From: a virus | Reading direction: 5' to 3' (one strand) | IMG/VR virus record: IMGVR_UViG_3300010399_000010 | Span: 1 to 53,334 of that record | Length of the DNA: 53,334 nucleotides | Shown here: positions 7,440-16,230 of the stretch, piece after piece | Layout: every line of letters starts with the position of its first letter | Numbering within the stretch: position 1 is the stretch's first letter | Notes under the pieces: model-generated | Database searches by the model: none | What the model saw: only the letters and a program-made list of their open reading frames with translations | What the model was told of the DNA's origin: nothing | Made by a program: the position numbers and the translations under genes

Positions 7440-7456
7440 TCCGCCACAGTGGCGGA
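7440..7456. repeat. Dispersed palindrome, copy 1
   Basis: TCCGCCACAGTGGCGGA, a 17-base palindrome with arms of 8. It lies between the protease and decoration genes, and its right flank (AATGGGAGG) carries the ribosome site of the decoration gene. Other copies are at 31186, 31291 and 45798. Confidence 0.8.
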
Positions 7457-7474
7457 AATGGGAGGAACCTATCT

Positions 7475-8569
7475 ATGCCGAATACCTATGGACGGCGCGT
7501 ACTGGGCACGACCGGGATTCCCGTCTGGGTGTCTGCCGATGGCAGCCCCGAGTGGAAGGCCGGCGGCATCACGATCGACTGGGCCACGATCACCGCCGAA
7601 GTGACCGCGCGGACCCTGACCGATGGCACGATCATCGCGGCCGGAGCCAAGGGCCTGGAATTCGGGACCATCCTGTGTCAGAGGACGGTCCAGGAGGTCC
7701 AGTCTATTCAAGTGGATGCGACCGGCGGCGACTTCACGATGAGTGGCAACGCAGCGACCACCGCCGCACTGGCCTATAACGCGAGCGCGGCGACCGTGCA
7801 GGCCGCAATTCGGGCACTGGGCGGCGCCTATGCGGGCGTGGTTGTCACGAAGGTCAGGAACCGCTGGACCATCACCGAACAGGCCGGGACCGACGGCGGC
7901 ACCTTCAGCTTGCGCATCACACGCGGCGGGCAAAGCCGGCTCGTTGAGGGGATCGCCTGGGATGTCGCCTCCACCACCACGCTGGATGCGGCGATCGAGG
8001 CGCTCGACATCATCGGGACCGGCGGCGTCGCGGCGACGGGCAGCGCGGGCGGGCCGTACACACTGGTCTTCGCGCCCGCGCTGGGGGCGATCGAGGTGGA
8101 GATCGCGAACGATTTGACCAGTGACGGCGGCGTGCTGGAGGGCGGGCTGGTGCTGGCCAACCTCCAGGGCGGCGCGTATGTGATCACCTTCCCTGCGGGC
8201 GGGGGCGATGTCACGGCGCTCACGACCACCGTAACGGGACTGACCGGCGGCGCGAGTACCGCGACGGTCGCGACCCCGACCGCCGGCGCGGCCAGTGGAA
8301 CCTACGGGCCGTTCAGCAGCGCCGCGACCGATGGACGGCAGACGCTGGCGCGGGGCCGCTGCTATATCCTGAACGAGAGTTTGACCGAACTCGGCCCGGT
8401 CGGGCTCGCCACGCAAGCGACCGATCATCCGGGGGTGTTCGACGGCGGGCGGGTGTGGCGGGCGCGGCTGAACATCGGCGGCGCCAACCCAACCTCGATC
8501 GGCGGGAATGAGCCCACGGCAGCGGAATTTGAGGCGGCCTTTCCGCGCATCCAATTTGTAGACCTTTAG
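7475..8569 (+). CDS. Putative head decoration protein
   Basis: A 364-residue protein directly before the major capsid gene, starting at ATG 7475 after GGAGG. The N-terminal part (residues 1-65) and the C-terminal part (from about 260) look like one gpD-like decoration domain. The C-terminal part contains RGRCYILNESL, a Gly-rich GVFDGGRVWRARL and the ending FPRIQFVDL. Between them lies a long Thr/Ala/Gly-rich insertion of beta type with two similar stretches (AAIRALGGAYAGVVV and AAIEALDIIGTGGVAA), suggesting one or two Ig-like surface domains. Location and composition support decoration; it could also be a head fibre. Confidence 0.8.
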   Translation: MPNTYGRRVLGTTGIPVWVSADGSPEWKAGGITIDWATITAEVTARTLTDGTIIAAGAKGLEFGTILCQRTVQEVQSIQVDATGGDFTMSGNAATTAALAYNASAATVQAAIRALGGAYAGVVVTKVRNRWTITEQAGTDGGTFSLRITRGGQSRLVEGIAWDVASTTTLDAAIEALDIIGTGGVAATGSAGGPYTLVFAPALGAIEVEIANDLTSDGGVLEGGLVLANLQGGAYVITFPAGGGDVTALTTTVTGLTGGASTATVATPTAGAASGTYGPFSSAATDGRQTLARGRCYILNESLTELGPVGLATQATDHPGVFDGGRVWRARLNIGGANPTSIGGNEPTAAEFEAAFPRIQFVDL

Positions 8570-8614
8570 TCACCGCCTCGGGGCGGGTTGCTCGCGGTCA
8601 GGAGGGCCGTACCT

Positions 8615-9751
8615 ATGGCTGAAAATCTGCGCTATCTCCAGGCGGTGCGCGTCAATACGATCATGCAGGCGCTCTCCGACGCGCGCGAACTGCCCGGCAC
8701 CCTGCCCTGGTCGTCGCGCATCGGGGATGTACCGGCGGTGGACGGTGAGATCATGGCCCGTTTCATCGGGCGGGTCCAGATTGCCGATCTGATCGCGGAT
8801 GACGCGGCGGCGGTGGTCTATCAGGCCGGCAAGTTTAATTTCGAGTCGACCGCGGTGCCGAACCTCAAGCACGGCATTGCGATGAGTCAGGAGATGCTCA
8901 ATCAACTGGCATCGCTCCAGGGCACCGTCACGAACGATATGGGCATCTTCACCGGCTACGAGCAGCGCACGATCGATAACCTGCTGCTCGGCATCCGCTG
9001 GCGCCAGGAGGCGCTGCTGATCGCGATGCTGCTCGACGGCTTCAGCTACGATCGGCTGGGCATCAAGATGGTCAATGTGTCCTGGGGCATGCCCTCGGAC
9101 CTCAAGATCACCGTGTCACCGACCTGGGATACGGCCGGCAGCGCGACCCCGGTTGATAACATCCTGGCGGCGGTCCTGATCGGCCAGACGCGCTATGGGA
9201 TTACCTTCAATCGCGTCTCCATGACCACGACCGATTTTCGGTATATGGTCGCGACGGCGGAATACCAAGCCAAAGCGAAGCAGTTTCTGCCGCCGCAACT
9301 GACCTTCTCTGACCTCTCGCTCGCGAACCTGACTCAGCAACGCGCGCTCGCGGAAGCGACCCTGGGCATGACGATCGAACTGAACGACAGTCGCTACTGG
9401 AGCGCCGCCGCGAATGGCGTACAGACCAGCGCGCCCTTCCACCCGGTCGGACAGGTCATCCTGACCAGCAGCGCGAACGACAATCAGGACAGCGTGATGG
9501 ACTTCGCCAACGGCGTCGTCACCGAGTCGATCGTCGCCGATCTGGTCGACTCCGGGATGATCGGCAACCTAGGCGGGATGCAGCGCGGCCCGCTGGCCTA
9601 TGCGACCGCCGCAAACCCGAACCTCAACCCGCCCGGCGTCGTGTATTGGGGGGTCAAGCGCGGCTTCCCCCGTAAGCACCTGCTGCAAGCCAGCGCACGC
9701 TTGACGGTTGGAACCTATGGGGACCTGATCGCGGTCGGGGAGCCGTTCTAG
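8615..9751 (+). CDS. Major capsid protein (gpE type)
   Basis: A 378-residue HK97-fold coat protein of the lambda gpE family (Phage_cap_E). Typical features are the early EIMARFIGRVQIADLI segment, the long helix (AMSQEMLNQL), RWRQEALLIAMLLDG in the middle, and the AVLIGQTRYG/FNRVSMTTTDFRYM region. The start ATG 8615 follows GGAGG. The decoration gene before it and the neck genes after it agree. No separate prohead delta domain is seen, consistent with use of the nested scaffold. Confidence 0.93.
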   Translation: MAENLRYLQAVRVNTIMQALSDARELPGTLPWSSRIGDVPAVDGEIMARFIGRVQIADLIADDAAAVVYQAGKFNFESTAVPNLKHGIAMSQEMLNQLASLQGTVTNDMGIFTGYEQRTIDNLLLGIRWRQEALLIAMLLDGFSYDRLGIKMVNVSWGMPSDLKITVSPTWDTAGSATPVDNILAAVLIGQTRYGITFNRVSMTTTDFRYMVATAEYQAKAKQFLPPQLTFSDLSLANLTQQRALAEATLGMTIELNDSRYWSAAANGVQTSAPFHPVGQVILTSSANDNQDSVMDFANGVVTESIVADLVDSGMIGNLGGMQRGPLAYATAANPNLNPPGVVYWGVKRGFPRKHLLQASARLTVGTYGDLIAVGEPF

Positions 9752-9770
9752 GCTGATTGATGGAAGGGGC

Positions 9771-9796
9771 GCCGGGTGTGGGCAACCCCGCCCGGC
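9771..9796 (+). promoter_or_regulatory. Hairpin after the major capsid gene
   Basis: GCCGGG (9771-9776) pairs with CCCGGC (9791-9796), with a further inner GGG/CCC pairing. There is no T run after it, so it is more likely an mRNA stabiliser or partial attenuator that sets capsid levels above the downstream neck genes than a full terminator. Confidence 0.5.
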
Positions 9797-9815
9797 TACG
9801 TGAAACGAGGGAGTA

Positions 9816-10109
9816 ATGGCAGTACTCACACGCGAACAGATGGCCGCCGTAATCGAGGGCGGCGGCAGTGTCCTCCATAACGGCGCGCTGATCACGCGGC
9901 TTGCCGATCTGCCCAGTGCGGCGGAGCTTGCGGCGGGCGATCCAGCCAAAGAGGCGGCAGCACAAGCCGCGCTCCAGGCCCAGATCGCAGCACTCCAATC
10001 CCAGGTGGATCAGCTGCAAGTCAGCCAGGTCAAGGCGCTGGCAACCGGCACCGGCACCGGCACTGAGGAACCCCCGAAAGGCCCAGCGCCCAAGGGCAGC
10101 AAGGGGTAG
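9816..10109 (+). CDS. Small protein with coiled coil and Gly/Pro tail
   Basis: A 97-residue protein. The first 40 residues form a compact helical region (LTREQMAAVIEGGG), residues 45-70 are an Ala/Gln coiled coil (AALQAQIAALQSQVDQLQ), and the end is a Gly/Thr/Pro/Lys linker (GTGTGTEEPPKGPAPKG). It lies after the capsid gene in the neck region. Role unknown; a head-tail joining accessory or capsid-internal protein is possible. Confidence 0.75.
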   Translation: MAVLTREQMAAVIEGGGSVLHNGALITRLADLPSAAELAAGDPAKEAAAQAALQAQIAALQSQVDQLQVSQVKALATGTGTGTEEPPKGPAPKGSKG

Positions 10110-10112
10110 GCT

Positions 10113-10556
10113 ATGCCCCTCGACGCGAGCGCTTATCAGCAACTGATTATCGGCCAGGTCGGGGATGACGCGGCCGGCACGCTGGCGAGCCAAATCACGA
10201 CCCTCTGGACCGCGAACGATAATCAGACCAGCGTGCCGGTCCAGGCGCTCTACGTTCGGCGCGACGCGATCGATCTCATGCTCGCGCGGGCACGCCAGGG
10301 AGCGGACTTCACGGACCCCAACGGTACAGAGGTGAAGCTCGATCAACTGTTTGAACACCTGCTGAAGATGCGGCAAGCGGTTCAGGCCGATATCGATCGG
10401 GCGGTCGCGGCGGGCCTCGTCACGGCGGCCGGCAGCGGCGCGGTGGGTGAGCTGACCAAAACCACCCCGATCGCGGTGGACTATCCCGGACAAAGCGATC
10501 CATCGGGCCGGGTCTACCGGGGTGATCCGCTGCGACCGAGGCGGCGACGGCCATGA
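10113..10556 (+). CDS. Probable head-tail connector (adaptor) protein
   Basis: A 147-residue, mostly helical protein located where siphoviruses encode the first neck adaptor. It has an early helix YQQLIIGQVGDD, a TLWTANDNQ segment and the long helices MLARARQG and QLFEHLLKMRQAVQADIDRAV, then a flexible basic tail (RRRRP). Position (two genes after capsid, before two further neck genes) gives the call; sequence alone does not name a family. Confidence 0.72.
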   Translation: MPLDASAYQQLIIGQVGDDAAGTLASQITTLWTANDNQTSVPVQALYVRRDAIDLMLARARQGADFTDPNGTEVKLDQLFEHLLKMRQAVQADIDRAVAAGLVTAAGSGAVGELTKTTPIAVDYPGQSDPSGRVYRGDPLRPRRRRP

Positions 10557-10969
10557 CCAATCCGTTTGCGATCCCTGCTGACACCGAAGCGCTGATGCGC
10601 CAGGCGACGATCGACGTGGATCTGGCGGGTCCCAAAGCCTTCGGCGTGGGTGGGGCACTCTGGACCGTGACGGGCGCACCGAGTGGCGGTGGTGGGGTCA
10701 GCGGCCCACGAACAGTGAGCGCGGGCGGAACTGTCACCGCCTACATCGTGCGTGAGGAAGCGGACAAACTGGCCGCTGCGCTCGCGGGGCAGCAGGCGCC
10801 GAGTGGCGTGTGGAAGCTCTACGCGCCGCTCACCGTAAACAATGTTGCGCAGGCCCTGACCGCCGGGATGCTCCTGACCAGTCAGGCGACACCCAGCTAC
10901 AAATTCGCGATCATGGATCTGGACACGGATGCGGGGCTCTACATTGGAACCCTGGAGGCCAGGCGATGA
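10553..10969 (+). CDS. Probable head closure (stopper) protein
   Basis: A 138-residue protein starting in an ATGA overlap. The N-terminal 20 residues are helical (ALMRQATIDVDL); the rest is beta-rich with a Gly loop (GGGGVSGPRTVSAGGTV) and ends in short strands (YKFAIMDLDTDAGLYIGTLEARR). Such small beta-barrel proteins sit at this place in siphovirus neck operons and close the portal channel. The role is inferred from gene order. Confidence 0.68.
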   Translation: MTNPFAIPADTEALMRQATIDVDLAGPKAFGVGGALWTVTGAPSGGGGVSGPRTVSAGGTVTAYIVREEADKLAAALAGQQAPSGVWKLYAPLTVNNVAQALTAGMLLTSQATPSYKFAIMDLDTDAGLYIGTLEARR

Positions 10970-11409
10970 CCACCGATCTCTCGGACATCACACGCGGGCT
11001 GCAACGGATGCGCGAGCTGGTCATGCAGGGCGGCGCGGAGGGGCTTACCGAGGGCGCTCAGGCGATGCAAGCGGATGCGCAAGTGACCGCGCTCTACCAG
11101 GGCGTGACGGGCGCCACACGGGCCGGCACAGTCGCGTATGTGGCGGGCGCGGGGGCACCAGGGAGCGGCGCGCTGGATGCGGCAGCGGCGGCGGTACGCG
11201 AGTTGAACCCCGATCATGTGCTGGTCCAGGTGGTTGAGGCCATTGGCCCAGATGAAACAGCCGTCGTGCTGACCGTCCCGACCGACTACATCGCGGATCT
11301 CGTCACGAAAAATGCCGGCGCGCAAGACTTCCTGGGACCGACGCTCACCGCGCACGCGATGCGACTCACGGCGGCAGCGGCCAAGGGGATCGCGGGGAAG
11401 CTGCGATGA
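10966..11409 (+). CDS. HK97 gp10-like neck/tail completion protein
   Basis: A 147-residue protein, start ATG 10966 overlapping the previous stop. It opens with the amphipathic helix DITRGLQRMRELVMQGGAEG and continues with a second helix and a beta half (VLVQVVEAIGPDETAVVLTVP, then YIADLVTKNAG), ending with LTAHAMRLTAAAAKGIAGKLR. This is the helix-beta-helix plan of HK97 gp10-like proteins, which join tail to head. Gene order agrees. Confidence 0.75.
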   Translation: MTTDLSDITRGLQRMRELVMQGGAEGLTEGAQAMQADAQVTALYQGVTGATRAGTVAYVAGAGAPGSGALDAAAAAVRELNPDHVLVQVVEAIGPDETAVVLTVPTDYIADLVTKNAGAQDFLGPTLTAHAMRLTAAAAKGIAGKLR

Positions 11410-11466
11410 ACACTGACGATTGATCAGGTCAAGCGCGGGCGCTCCAACCGCTAGGAAGGGATATCC

Positions 11467-11631
11467 ATGGCAAGCACCTACTGCACCTATGAAACAAAAG
11501 CCGGAAAACTACAGATCACAAGCGAAACGCTGGAATTGCTCGCATGGCTATTGACCTACAGGCGATCCAAAAAGCAGGCTTTGATCGACTCTATGACCAC
11601 GCCGCCGGCGCGAGCGTGCGGGCCGCGTTAG
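11467..11631 (+). CDS. Short overlapping ORF before the tail terminator
   Basis: A 54-residue frame starting at ATG 11467 with a good AGGAAGG ribosome site. It overlaps the next gene by 88 bp, and that gene has no clear ribosome site of its own, so this frame may be a leader peptide that feeds ribosomes to it. Composition (MASTYCTYETKAGKLQITSE) is plausible up to about residue 35, then it is read in the frame of the next gene's shadow. It could instead be a regulatory leader with no functional product. Confidence 0.42.
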   Translation: MASTYCTYETKAGKLQITSETLELLAWLLTYRRSKKQALIDSMTTPPARACGPR

Positions 11632-11963
11632 GCGCCGGCGCCAGCAGCATCGTGCATGCCGATCAACTCACCCTCAACACGCTGCCCGCCCGGCCGCTCT
11701 TAGCGTTCCGAGGTGGCGCGGTCGCGGGCGCGAGTATGGAGATGCGGCTGCCGACCTGGCGCTGGTGGATCTATGACGATCTCGAACAGTTGTACTGGCG
11801 GATTAACGGCGTGCTGCCGCTGATCGAGGCGGCCTATCCGCAATTCTTGAATGCGGTCTACGGCCGCGTCTTCGTCACCGATATTGGACCCGAACGACCC
11901 GATCCGGGACTCGGCAACATGCCGTGCCGCTGGGTGGCGTTCGCCTTTTCAACACGGGGGTAG
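11544..11963 (+). CDS. Tail terminator protein
   Basis: A 139-residue protein. It has an alpha-beta plan with an N-terminal helix (LQAIQKAGFDRLYD), a middle with LRLPTWRWWIYDDL-like content and a helix before the PQFLNAVYGRV strand. It sits directly before the tail tube gene, the usual place of the tail terminator (lambda gpU-like) that caps the tube. No strong ribosome site is seen; coupling to the 54-residue ORF is likely. Confidence 0.72.
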   Translation: MAIDLQAIQKAGFDRLYDHAAGASVRAALGAGASSIVHADQLTLNTLPARPLLAFRGGAVAGASMEMRLPTWRWWIYDDLEQLYWRINGVLPLIEAAYPQFLNAVYGRVFVTDIGPERPDPGLGNMPCRWVAFAFSTRG

Positions 11964-11966
11964 CAC

Positions 11967-12764
11967 ATGGCACCAGGGGACTTGTTTACCTACGAACTCA
12001 CCGATGGCAAGGTCCAGATCGCCGAGAGCGACGCGGTGACGTTCACCGACGCGGGTGATCTGGTCGGGCTGGTCGCGCACGGCCTCATCGCCGGAACGGC
12101 GGTCGCGTTCTCGTCGATCACGACCACGACCGGCATTACGACCTCCACGAAATACTATGTGATCGGGACACCCGGCGCCGACAGCTTCCAGATCGGTGCC
12201 ACCCCCGGCGGCAGCGCGGTGGTGCTGACGGGCAACGGGAGTGGCGTCATGAAGACCCTGGCCGAAATTGATTTGCTCTACGCCAATAAAATCGAGATCG
12301 AAGCGGAGGAGCAGACGATCACCTGGGCGGGCGACGGGCAGCAGCGATCGGTGTATGTCACGCGCGGCATGACCGCAACCCTTCCAACCGACTGCCTCAG
12401 TGTCGCGGCGGCGGCGCGCATTTTTAACAAAACGCCCGTCACCGCCAACCTTCCCGCCGGGCTAACCACCATGACCTACTTTGGGGAGCCGGCGGAAACG
12501 GGCGGCGTGAGTGCGGGCCTGTGGGCCGAAGGGTACGCTATCCGCCGCAATGCCATCAGTGGCGCTGAAGACCGGATCGACATGCGCCTCTGGATTATGC
12601 TGGGCACCTTGACGCTGGGCGGCGCGCCGGGGCTCGCGACTGGCGAGAAGAGCGGGCAGATGGTCTATAAGCTCGGCGCCGTCCGCTCGACCGTTGATGT
12701 CACCGGCACGGCGCTGCCGGGTGTGCCGAGTGGCGGGGCCTTTTATGCGATCGGGGAGAAGTAG
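11967..12764 (+). CDS. Major tail (tube) protein
   Basis: A 265-residue protein followed by the tail chaperones and tape measure, so it is the tube subunit. It has an insertion near the N-terminus (about residues 12-85) rich in Thr/Gly (SSITTTTGITTSTKYYVIG), which looks like a beta-prism or Ig-like surface module, and the tube fold from about 90 on (EQTITWAGDGQQRSVYVTRGM, MRLWIMLGTLTLGG). The next gene starts one base after its stop. Confidence 0.85.
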   Translation: MAPGDLFTYELTDGKVQIAESDAVTFTDAGDLVGLVAHGLIAGTAVAFSSITTTTGITTSTKYYVIGTPGADSFQIGATPGGSAVVLTGNGSGVMKTLAEIDLLYANKIEIEAEEQTITWAGDGQQRSVYVTRGMTATLPTDCLSVAAAARIFNKTPVTANLPAGLTTMTYFGEPAETGGVSAGLWAEGYAIRRNAISGAEDRIDMRLWIMLGTLTLGGAPGLATGEKSGQMVYKLGAVRSTVDVTGTALPGVPSGGAFYAIGEK

Positions 12765-13238
12765 ATGCCACTCACGAACACTTTAACGCTCTCCGGCGGG
12801 CGCGTGGTCCAGGTCCGCATGCCCGATATGTACGAATTGCTCTCCCAGGTCGGCGTCATCCCCAGTGCCCAGCAGGCAGCGCTTATCCGCCTGCTGGAAG
12901 GGGCGGGGGCAATCGCCGCACAGGGTCTTCAGCAGCACTTCAGCGCGATGAAGGACTATTTGCTCGGCGTCTATGAGATTGCCGCGCTCTGCCTGGTTGA
13001 GCCGAGATTGAGGCTGAAAGGCGAGCCGGGACCTGGCGAGATCGGCCCGGCGGATCTCTCCCAGCAGGACCTCTGGGACATCTATAACCGCTTTTTTTGG
13101 GCCGGGCCGCCAAAGCCGGCCATTCCCGAAGGTAACAGCACCGCTCCCCCAGCCGAAAACCCTGAAGGGACTCAGGATGCTCCACCTGCTGGCAAAGGAG
13201 TACCAGACGCGGCCATCCGCCCTGCTCGGCGTGGATGA
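12765..13238 (+). CDS. Tail assembly chaperone, upstream product (gpG-like)
   Basis: A 157-residue protein between the tube and tape measure genes. The folded part is residues 1-112 (LSGGRVVQVRMPDMYELLSQVG through LWDIYNRFFW). It then becomes a Pro/Ala/Gly-rich tail with no fold. Exactly at that change the gene has a run of seven T (13092-13098, codons 110-111 TTT TTT). A second frame (13177-13335) continues with a chaperone-like segment, so a frameshift product (gpGT-like) is likely. Chaperones of this kind coat the tape measure before the tube polymerises. Confidence 0.82.
   Translation: MPLTNTLTLSGGRVVQVRMPDMYELLSQVGVIPSAQQAALIRLLEGAGAIAAQGLQQHFSAMKDYLLGVYEIAALCLVEPRLRLKGEPGPGEIGPADLSQQDLWDIYNRFFWAGPPKPAIPEGNSTAPPAENPEGTQDAPPAGKGVPDAAIRPARRG
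13092..13098 (+). promoter_or_regulatory. Possible slippery site (T7) in the tail chaperone gene
   Basis: Seven T in a row read as CGC TTT TTT TGG. The downstream chaperone frame is +1 relative to the upstream frame, so a +1 or -2 shift is needed rather than the usual -1; a -2 shift is known in phage Mu. The downstream frame is open from before this site through to 13335. The site is the best candidate, but slippage elsewhere before 13177 cannot be excluded. Confidence 0.45.
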
Positions 13239-13335
13239 TCCGCTGCTCGCCTTCGAGATTGACCAGGCGGTGCTGCTGGTCGGGCTGCATCCCGACCCGG
13301 AAAAGAAGAGGAAGCCCAAGACCTTGCGAGGCTAG
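13177..13335 (+). CDS. Tail assembly chaperone, downstream frame (gpT-like)
   Basis: A 52-residue stretch in the +1 frame relative to the upstream chaperone, ending 3 bases before the tape measure ATG. It reads LAKEYQTRPSALLGVDDPLLAFEIDQ, a typical second-frame chaperone motif with RPS and a short FEIDQAV helix, then a basic tail. An ATG exists at 13177, but in most siphoviruses this part is made as a fusion by frameshift. The frame is open back past the T7 run. Confidence 0.7.
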   Translation: MLHLLAKEYQTRPSALLGVDDPLLAFEIDQAVLLVGLHPDPEKKRKPKTLRG

Positions 13336-13338
13336 GCG

Positions 13339-16230
13339 ATGAGCGAGGGCCTGCGCGCCGGGAGCGCTTTTTCTGTCTACCGCATCAACTATAGCGCCTT
13401 CGACCAGGACGCGGCGCATATTGAGCATCGCTATGCCGAACTGGCGCGGATGGCGGACAAGCCCTTGCCCGCGCCGCGTCTCCCGTCGTCGCTCCCTGGC
13501 GGCCCTGCTGCCCCGTCCAGCCCCGATAGCGCACCACAGCTCCAGCGTGAAGCGGACGCTGCGCTGCGCCTGGCCCAATCACGGGCCAATCTCGCACGGG
13601 CGGAGGGCGATGAGACGCGGGCGCTCGCGATCCTGAATTCCGCACTTGGGCAGAATGCCCATGCGAGCGAGCGGGTGAGCCTGGCGGTGCAGACCCAGGC
13701 GGCGCGCATTGAGCATGGCACGGGTGGCTTGCAGCGGTTCGGCCAGGTTGCGGGGCAACTCGGCGGGCAGATCGGGGGGTTGGCCGGGCAGATCGGCAAT
13801 CTGGCTGGCTCACTCGGCACGATCGGTGCGGTGGGGGCGGTGGTCGGGCTCGGCCGTACGGCGCTGGAGCTGGCCCAGACGGGCGCGCAGGCACAGCGGA
13901 CGCGCGGCGCCTTTGATGACCTGGCCACCCAGGCGCATACGACCGGGAGCGCGCTGATTACTGCGCTCCGATCGGCCAGCCATGGCGAGATCAACGATCT
14001 CAATTTAGAGCTTGCCGCGAACCGCGCGAACCTGCTCGGTGTGGCGGACTCCGCAACGGAGTTCTCGCTCATGATGGAGATCGCGCGGGACCGCGCGCAG
14101 AAGATGGGGTTATCGACCGGCCAGGCGTTCGACAACCTCGTTACCGGGCTCGGTCGGGCCAGCCCGCTGATCCTGGATAACCTCGGTATTACGGTCAGCG
14201 CCGAAACCGCCAACGAAAACTACGCGCGGAGCATCGGAAAAACCGCCGCAGCGCTGACCGAGGCCGAGAAAAAGCAGGCCCTCATCAACGAGGTGCTTGC
14301 GCAAGGACGGGCGAGTTTAGCGGCGACCGGCGGCGCGGCGGATGACGCGGCGGGGAAGTTCGACCGGGCGCAAGCCTCGATCGACAATGCAAAGGCCGCA
14401 GTCGGGGGCCTGCTCGCGCTGAAGATCGCACCGTGGGCCGAAGACATCAGCCGCGTCACGAATGCCCTGATCGGCCTGGGCGACGCAGGGGCGGGCTTCC
14501 AGGGCTTTGCGCACATGAACGCGCAGGTCAACCCGCTCCTGAACAATTTGCAACTCCTGGGCAGCGGGATCGAGAGCGCCACACGCGGCCTTACAGGCAT
14601 CCCGCTCGATCTGGCCGCGCCCGTCAACGCGGCGGTCGAGTCGTACCAGAATCTGGGGAGCCTTGCCACCCAGGCGGCAGGGGGGATCGACGCGGCGGCC
14701 CAGGCCGCGCGGGGCCAGGCGGATGCGGCGCTGGCTGCTGCGTCCGGCATGGCCTACCAGAGTCGGGCGATGATCGACGCGGCCAACGCCGCTGACCTCC
14801 ACCGGGCGATTATGCTCGACGATCGCCAGGAGAACATCCAGGCCTATGAGGCCGCGCTCGGCTTTGCGTCCGCCGCCGGGCAATCCGCTGTACAAAGCCT
14901 GATTGATGCGGACGCCAAACAGGCCCAGGCCGAGCAGATCCGCATCCTTCAAGAGCAAGCCAACGAGGCGACCAACAGCTTCCTCACCCTGAACCCAACG
15001 ATCGATGCGGCGGGTATTGCCGCACTCATCGCCGCCGGCAAGCTGGACCCACTCATCGGCCAACTTGCGGCGGTTCGGATCGAGGCGGCTAAGACCGCCA
15101 ACCAGATGATTCAGTTGAATAGCACGCTGGGTGGCGGGATCGGTGCGGGCGCGAAACCCCTGGGCCGGCTGGATCATGGCGGTGGCGGGGCGCTCAGTGC
15201 CGACGCGATCGGTGAGCGCATCCGCAATATGGATCAGACCGAGCGGATCTATGCCCACTTCAGCGGTGTGGAGACGGGCGCCCGCACGCGCAGCCGTGCA
15301 ACCGGCGCGGGGCACCTCTCGGATATGCAGCAGCTCAACAATAGTTTGCTCGCCAACCAGTCAAGCTATGAGCAGAAGGCCCAGGACCTGGAGCGCCAGC
15401 ATGGCGAGAACCTGCTCCGCATCGAGCGCGACTTTCAGACCAAGAGCCTGGCGCAGCAGAGCCAGAACGAAGAAAAAAAGCGCGAAGGTCGCTACCAGTT
15501 CTACAAGTCCCTGGCCGACGCGGGCAAGGACCTGGGCGACGCTGAGGCGCAAGGGTACAGTGCGGCCTATGAGCAGGCGTTCGCGGAGAGCCAAAAGTTA
15601 GCCCAGGATGGGCAGCACAAGCTGGCCGCCGATCGGCTGGCGCTCCGGCAGCAGCAGATCCAGCAGGATATTGAGGCGGCCAAAGCCATCGCAGCGGCTG
15701 AAGCGGAAGGCGACACTAAACGGGCTGACAGTCTCAAGGCGCTGGAGGCACTGCGCAAGGACAGCCAGGCCGAAGAACTCAAGCAACTGGAAGGGCGGGG
15801 CGATGCGCTCGTCCAAGACCGCCAAAGGGCGATTGACGACGAGGCGACCCGCTATCAGGGCGCGCAGGACAGTAACGCGATTGCTGCCGAGCGCAAGGCC
15901 GATCGGGCCGTCACGGCGGCCGAGCGTGAGCAGAAGGCGATCGGGGATACCAACGCCCTGCTGGCTGAACAGCAGCGGCTCTACGGCCAGACGAGCCCAC
16001 GCGGAAGTGGCGCGGCGACCGCCACACCCGCCGCAAGCATCCCGGCGACTGGGCTGCCAGCAGGGGCTGCCGCCGCTGCTGGTGCCTTCGCCGTCTTCGA
16101 TGCGGCGGTCGTCAGTGCGATCGAGTCCCAGACGACCACACTGGGTGGCAAGCTCGACCTCCTGATCGGGCGCGTCGATGCGGTGGAGCGGGCGGTGCGC
16201 GCGAGCAAGGCGCCGGGGAGTGTCCAGTAA
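13339..16230 (+). CDS. Tail tape measure protein
   Basis: A 963-residue, Ala/Gln-rich, largely helical protein. Features include a Gly-rich hydrophobic stretch (about residues 130-180, LGGQIGGLAGQIGNLAG), the tape-measure core ASPLILDNLGITVSAETANE with KKQALINEVL and AVGGLLALKIAPWAEDI, and long coiled coils (about residues 670-860). At about 1.5 angstrom per residue it predicts a tail near 140 nm, which supports siphovirus form. It is the longest gene in the window and follows the chaperones. Confidence 0.95.
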   Translation: MSEGLRAGSAFSVYRINYSAFDQDAAHIEHRYAELARMADKPLPAPRLPSSLPGGPAAPSSPDSAPQLQREADAALRLAQSRANLARAEGDETRALAILNSALGQNAHASERVSLAVQTQAARIEHGTGGLQRFGQVAGQLGGQIGGLAGQIGNLAGSLGTIGAVGAVVGLGRTALELAQTGAQAQRTRGAFDDLATQAHTTGSALITALRSASHGEINDLNLELAANRANLLGVADSATEFSLMMEIARDRAQKMGLSTGQAFDNLVTGLGRASPLILDNLGITVSAETANENYARSIGKTAAALTEAEKKQALINEVLAQGRASLAATGGAADDAAGKFDRAQASIDNAKAAVGGLLALKIAPWAEDISRVTNALIGLGDAGAGFQGFAHMNAQVNPLLNNLQLLGSGIESATRGLTGIPLDLAAPVNAAVESYQNLGSLATQAAGGIDAAAQAARGQADAALAAASGMAYQSRAMIDAANAADLHRAIMLDDRQENIQAYEAALGFASAAGQSAVQSLIDADAKQAQAEQIRILQEQANEATNSFLTLNPTIDAAGIAALIAAGKLDPLIGQLAAVRIEAAKTANQMIQLNSTLGGGIGAGAKPLGRLDHGGGGALSADAIGERIRNMDQTERIYAHFSGVETGARTRSRATGAGHLSDMQQLNNSLLANQSSYEQKAQDLERQHGENLLRIERDFQTKSLAQQSQNEEKKREGRYQFYKSLADAGKDLGDAEAQGYSAAYEQAFAESQKLAQDGQHKLAADRLALRQQQIQQDIEAAKAIAAAEAEGDTKRADSLKALEALRKDSQAEELKQLEGRGDALVQDRQRAIDDEATRYQGAQDSNAIAAERKADRAVTAAEREQKAIGDTNALLAEQQRLYGQTSPRGSGAATATPAASIPATGLPAGAAAAAGAFAVFDAAVVSAIESQTTTLGGKLDLLIGRVDAVERAVRASKAPGSVQ

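Noticed and set aside
7469-8554. 361-residue minus-strand open frame
   Set aside because: It lies opposite the decoration gene in the late operon, with low-complexity Arg/Ala/Gly composition; a shadow.
9654-10679. 341-residue minus-strand open frame
   Set aside because: Antisense to capsid and neck genes, Arg/Leu-rich, no domain; a shadow frame.
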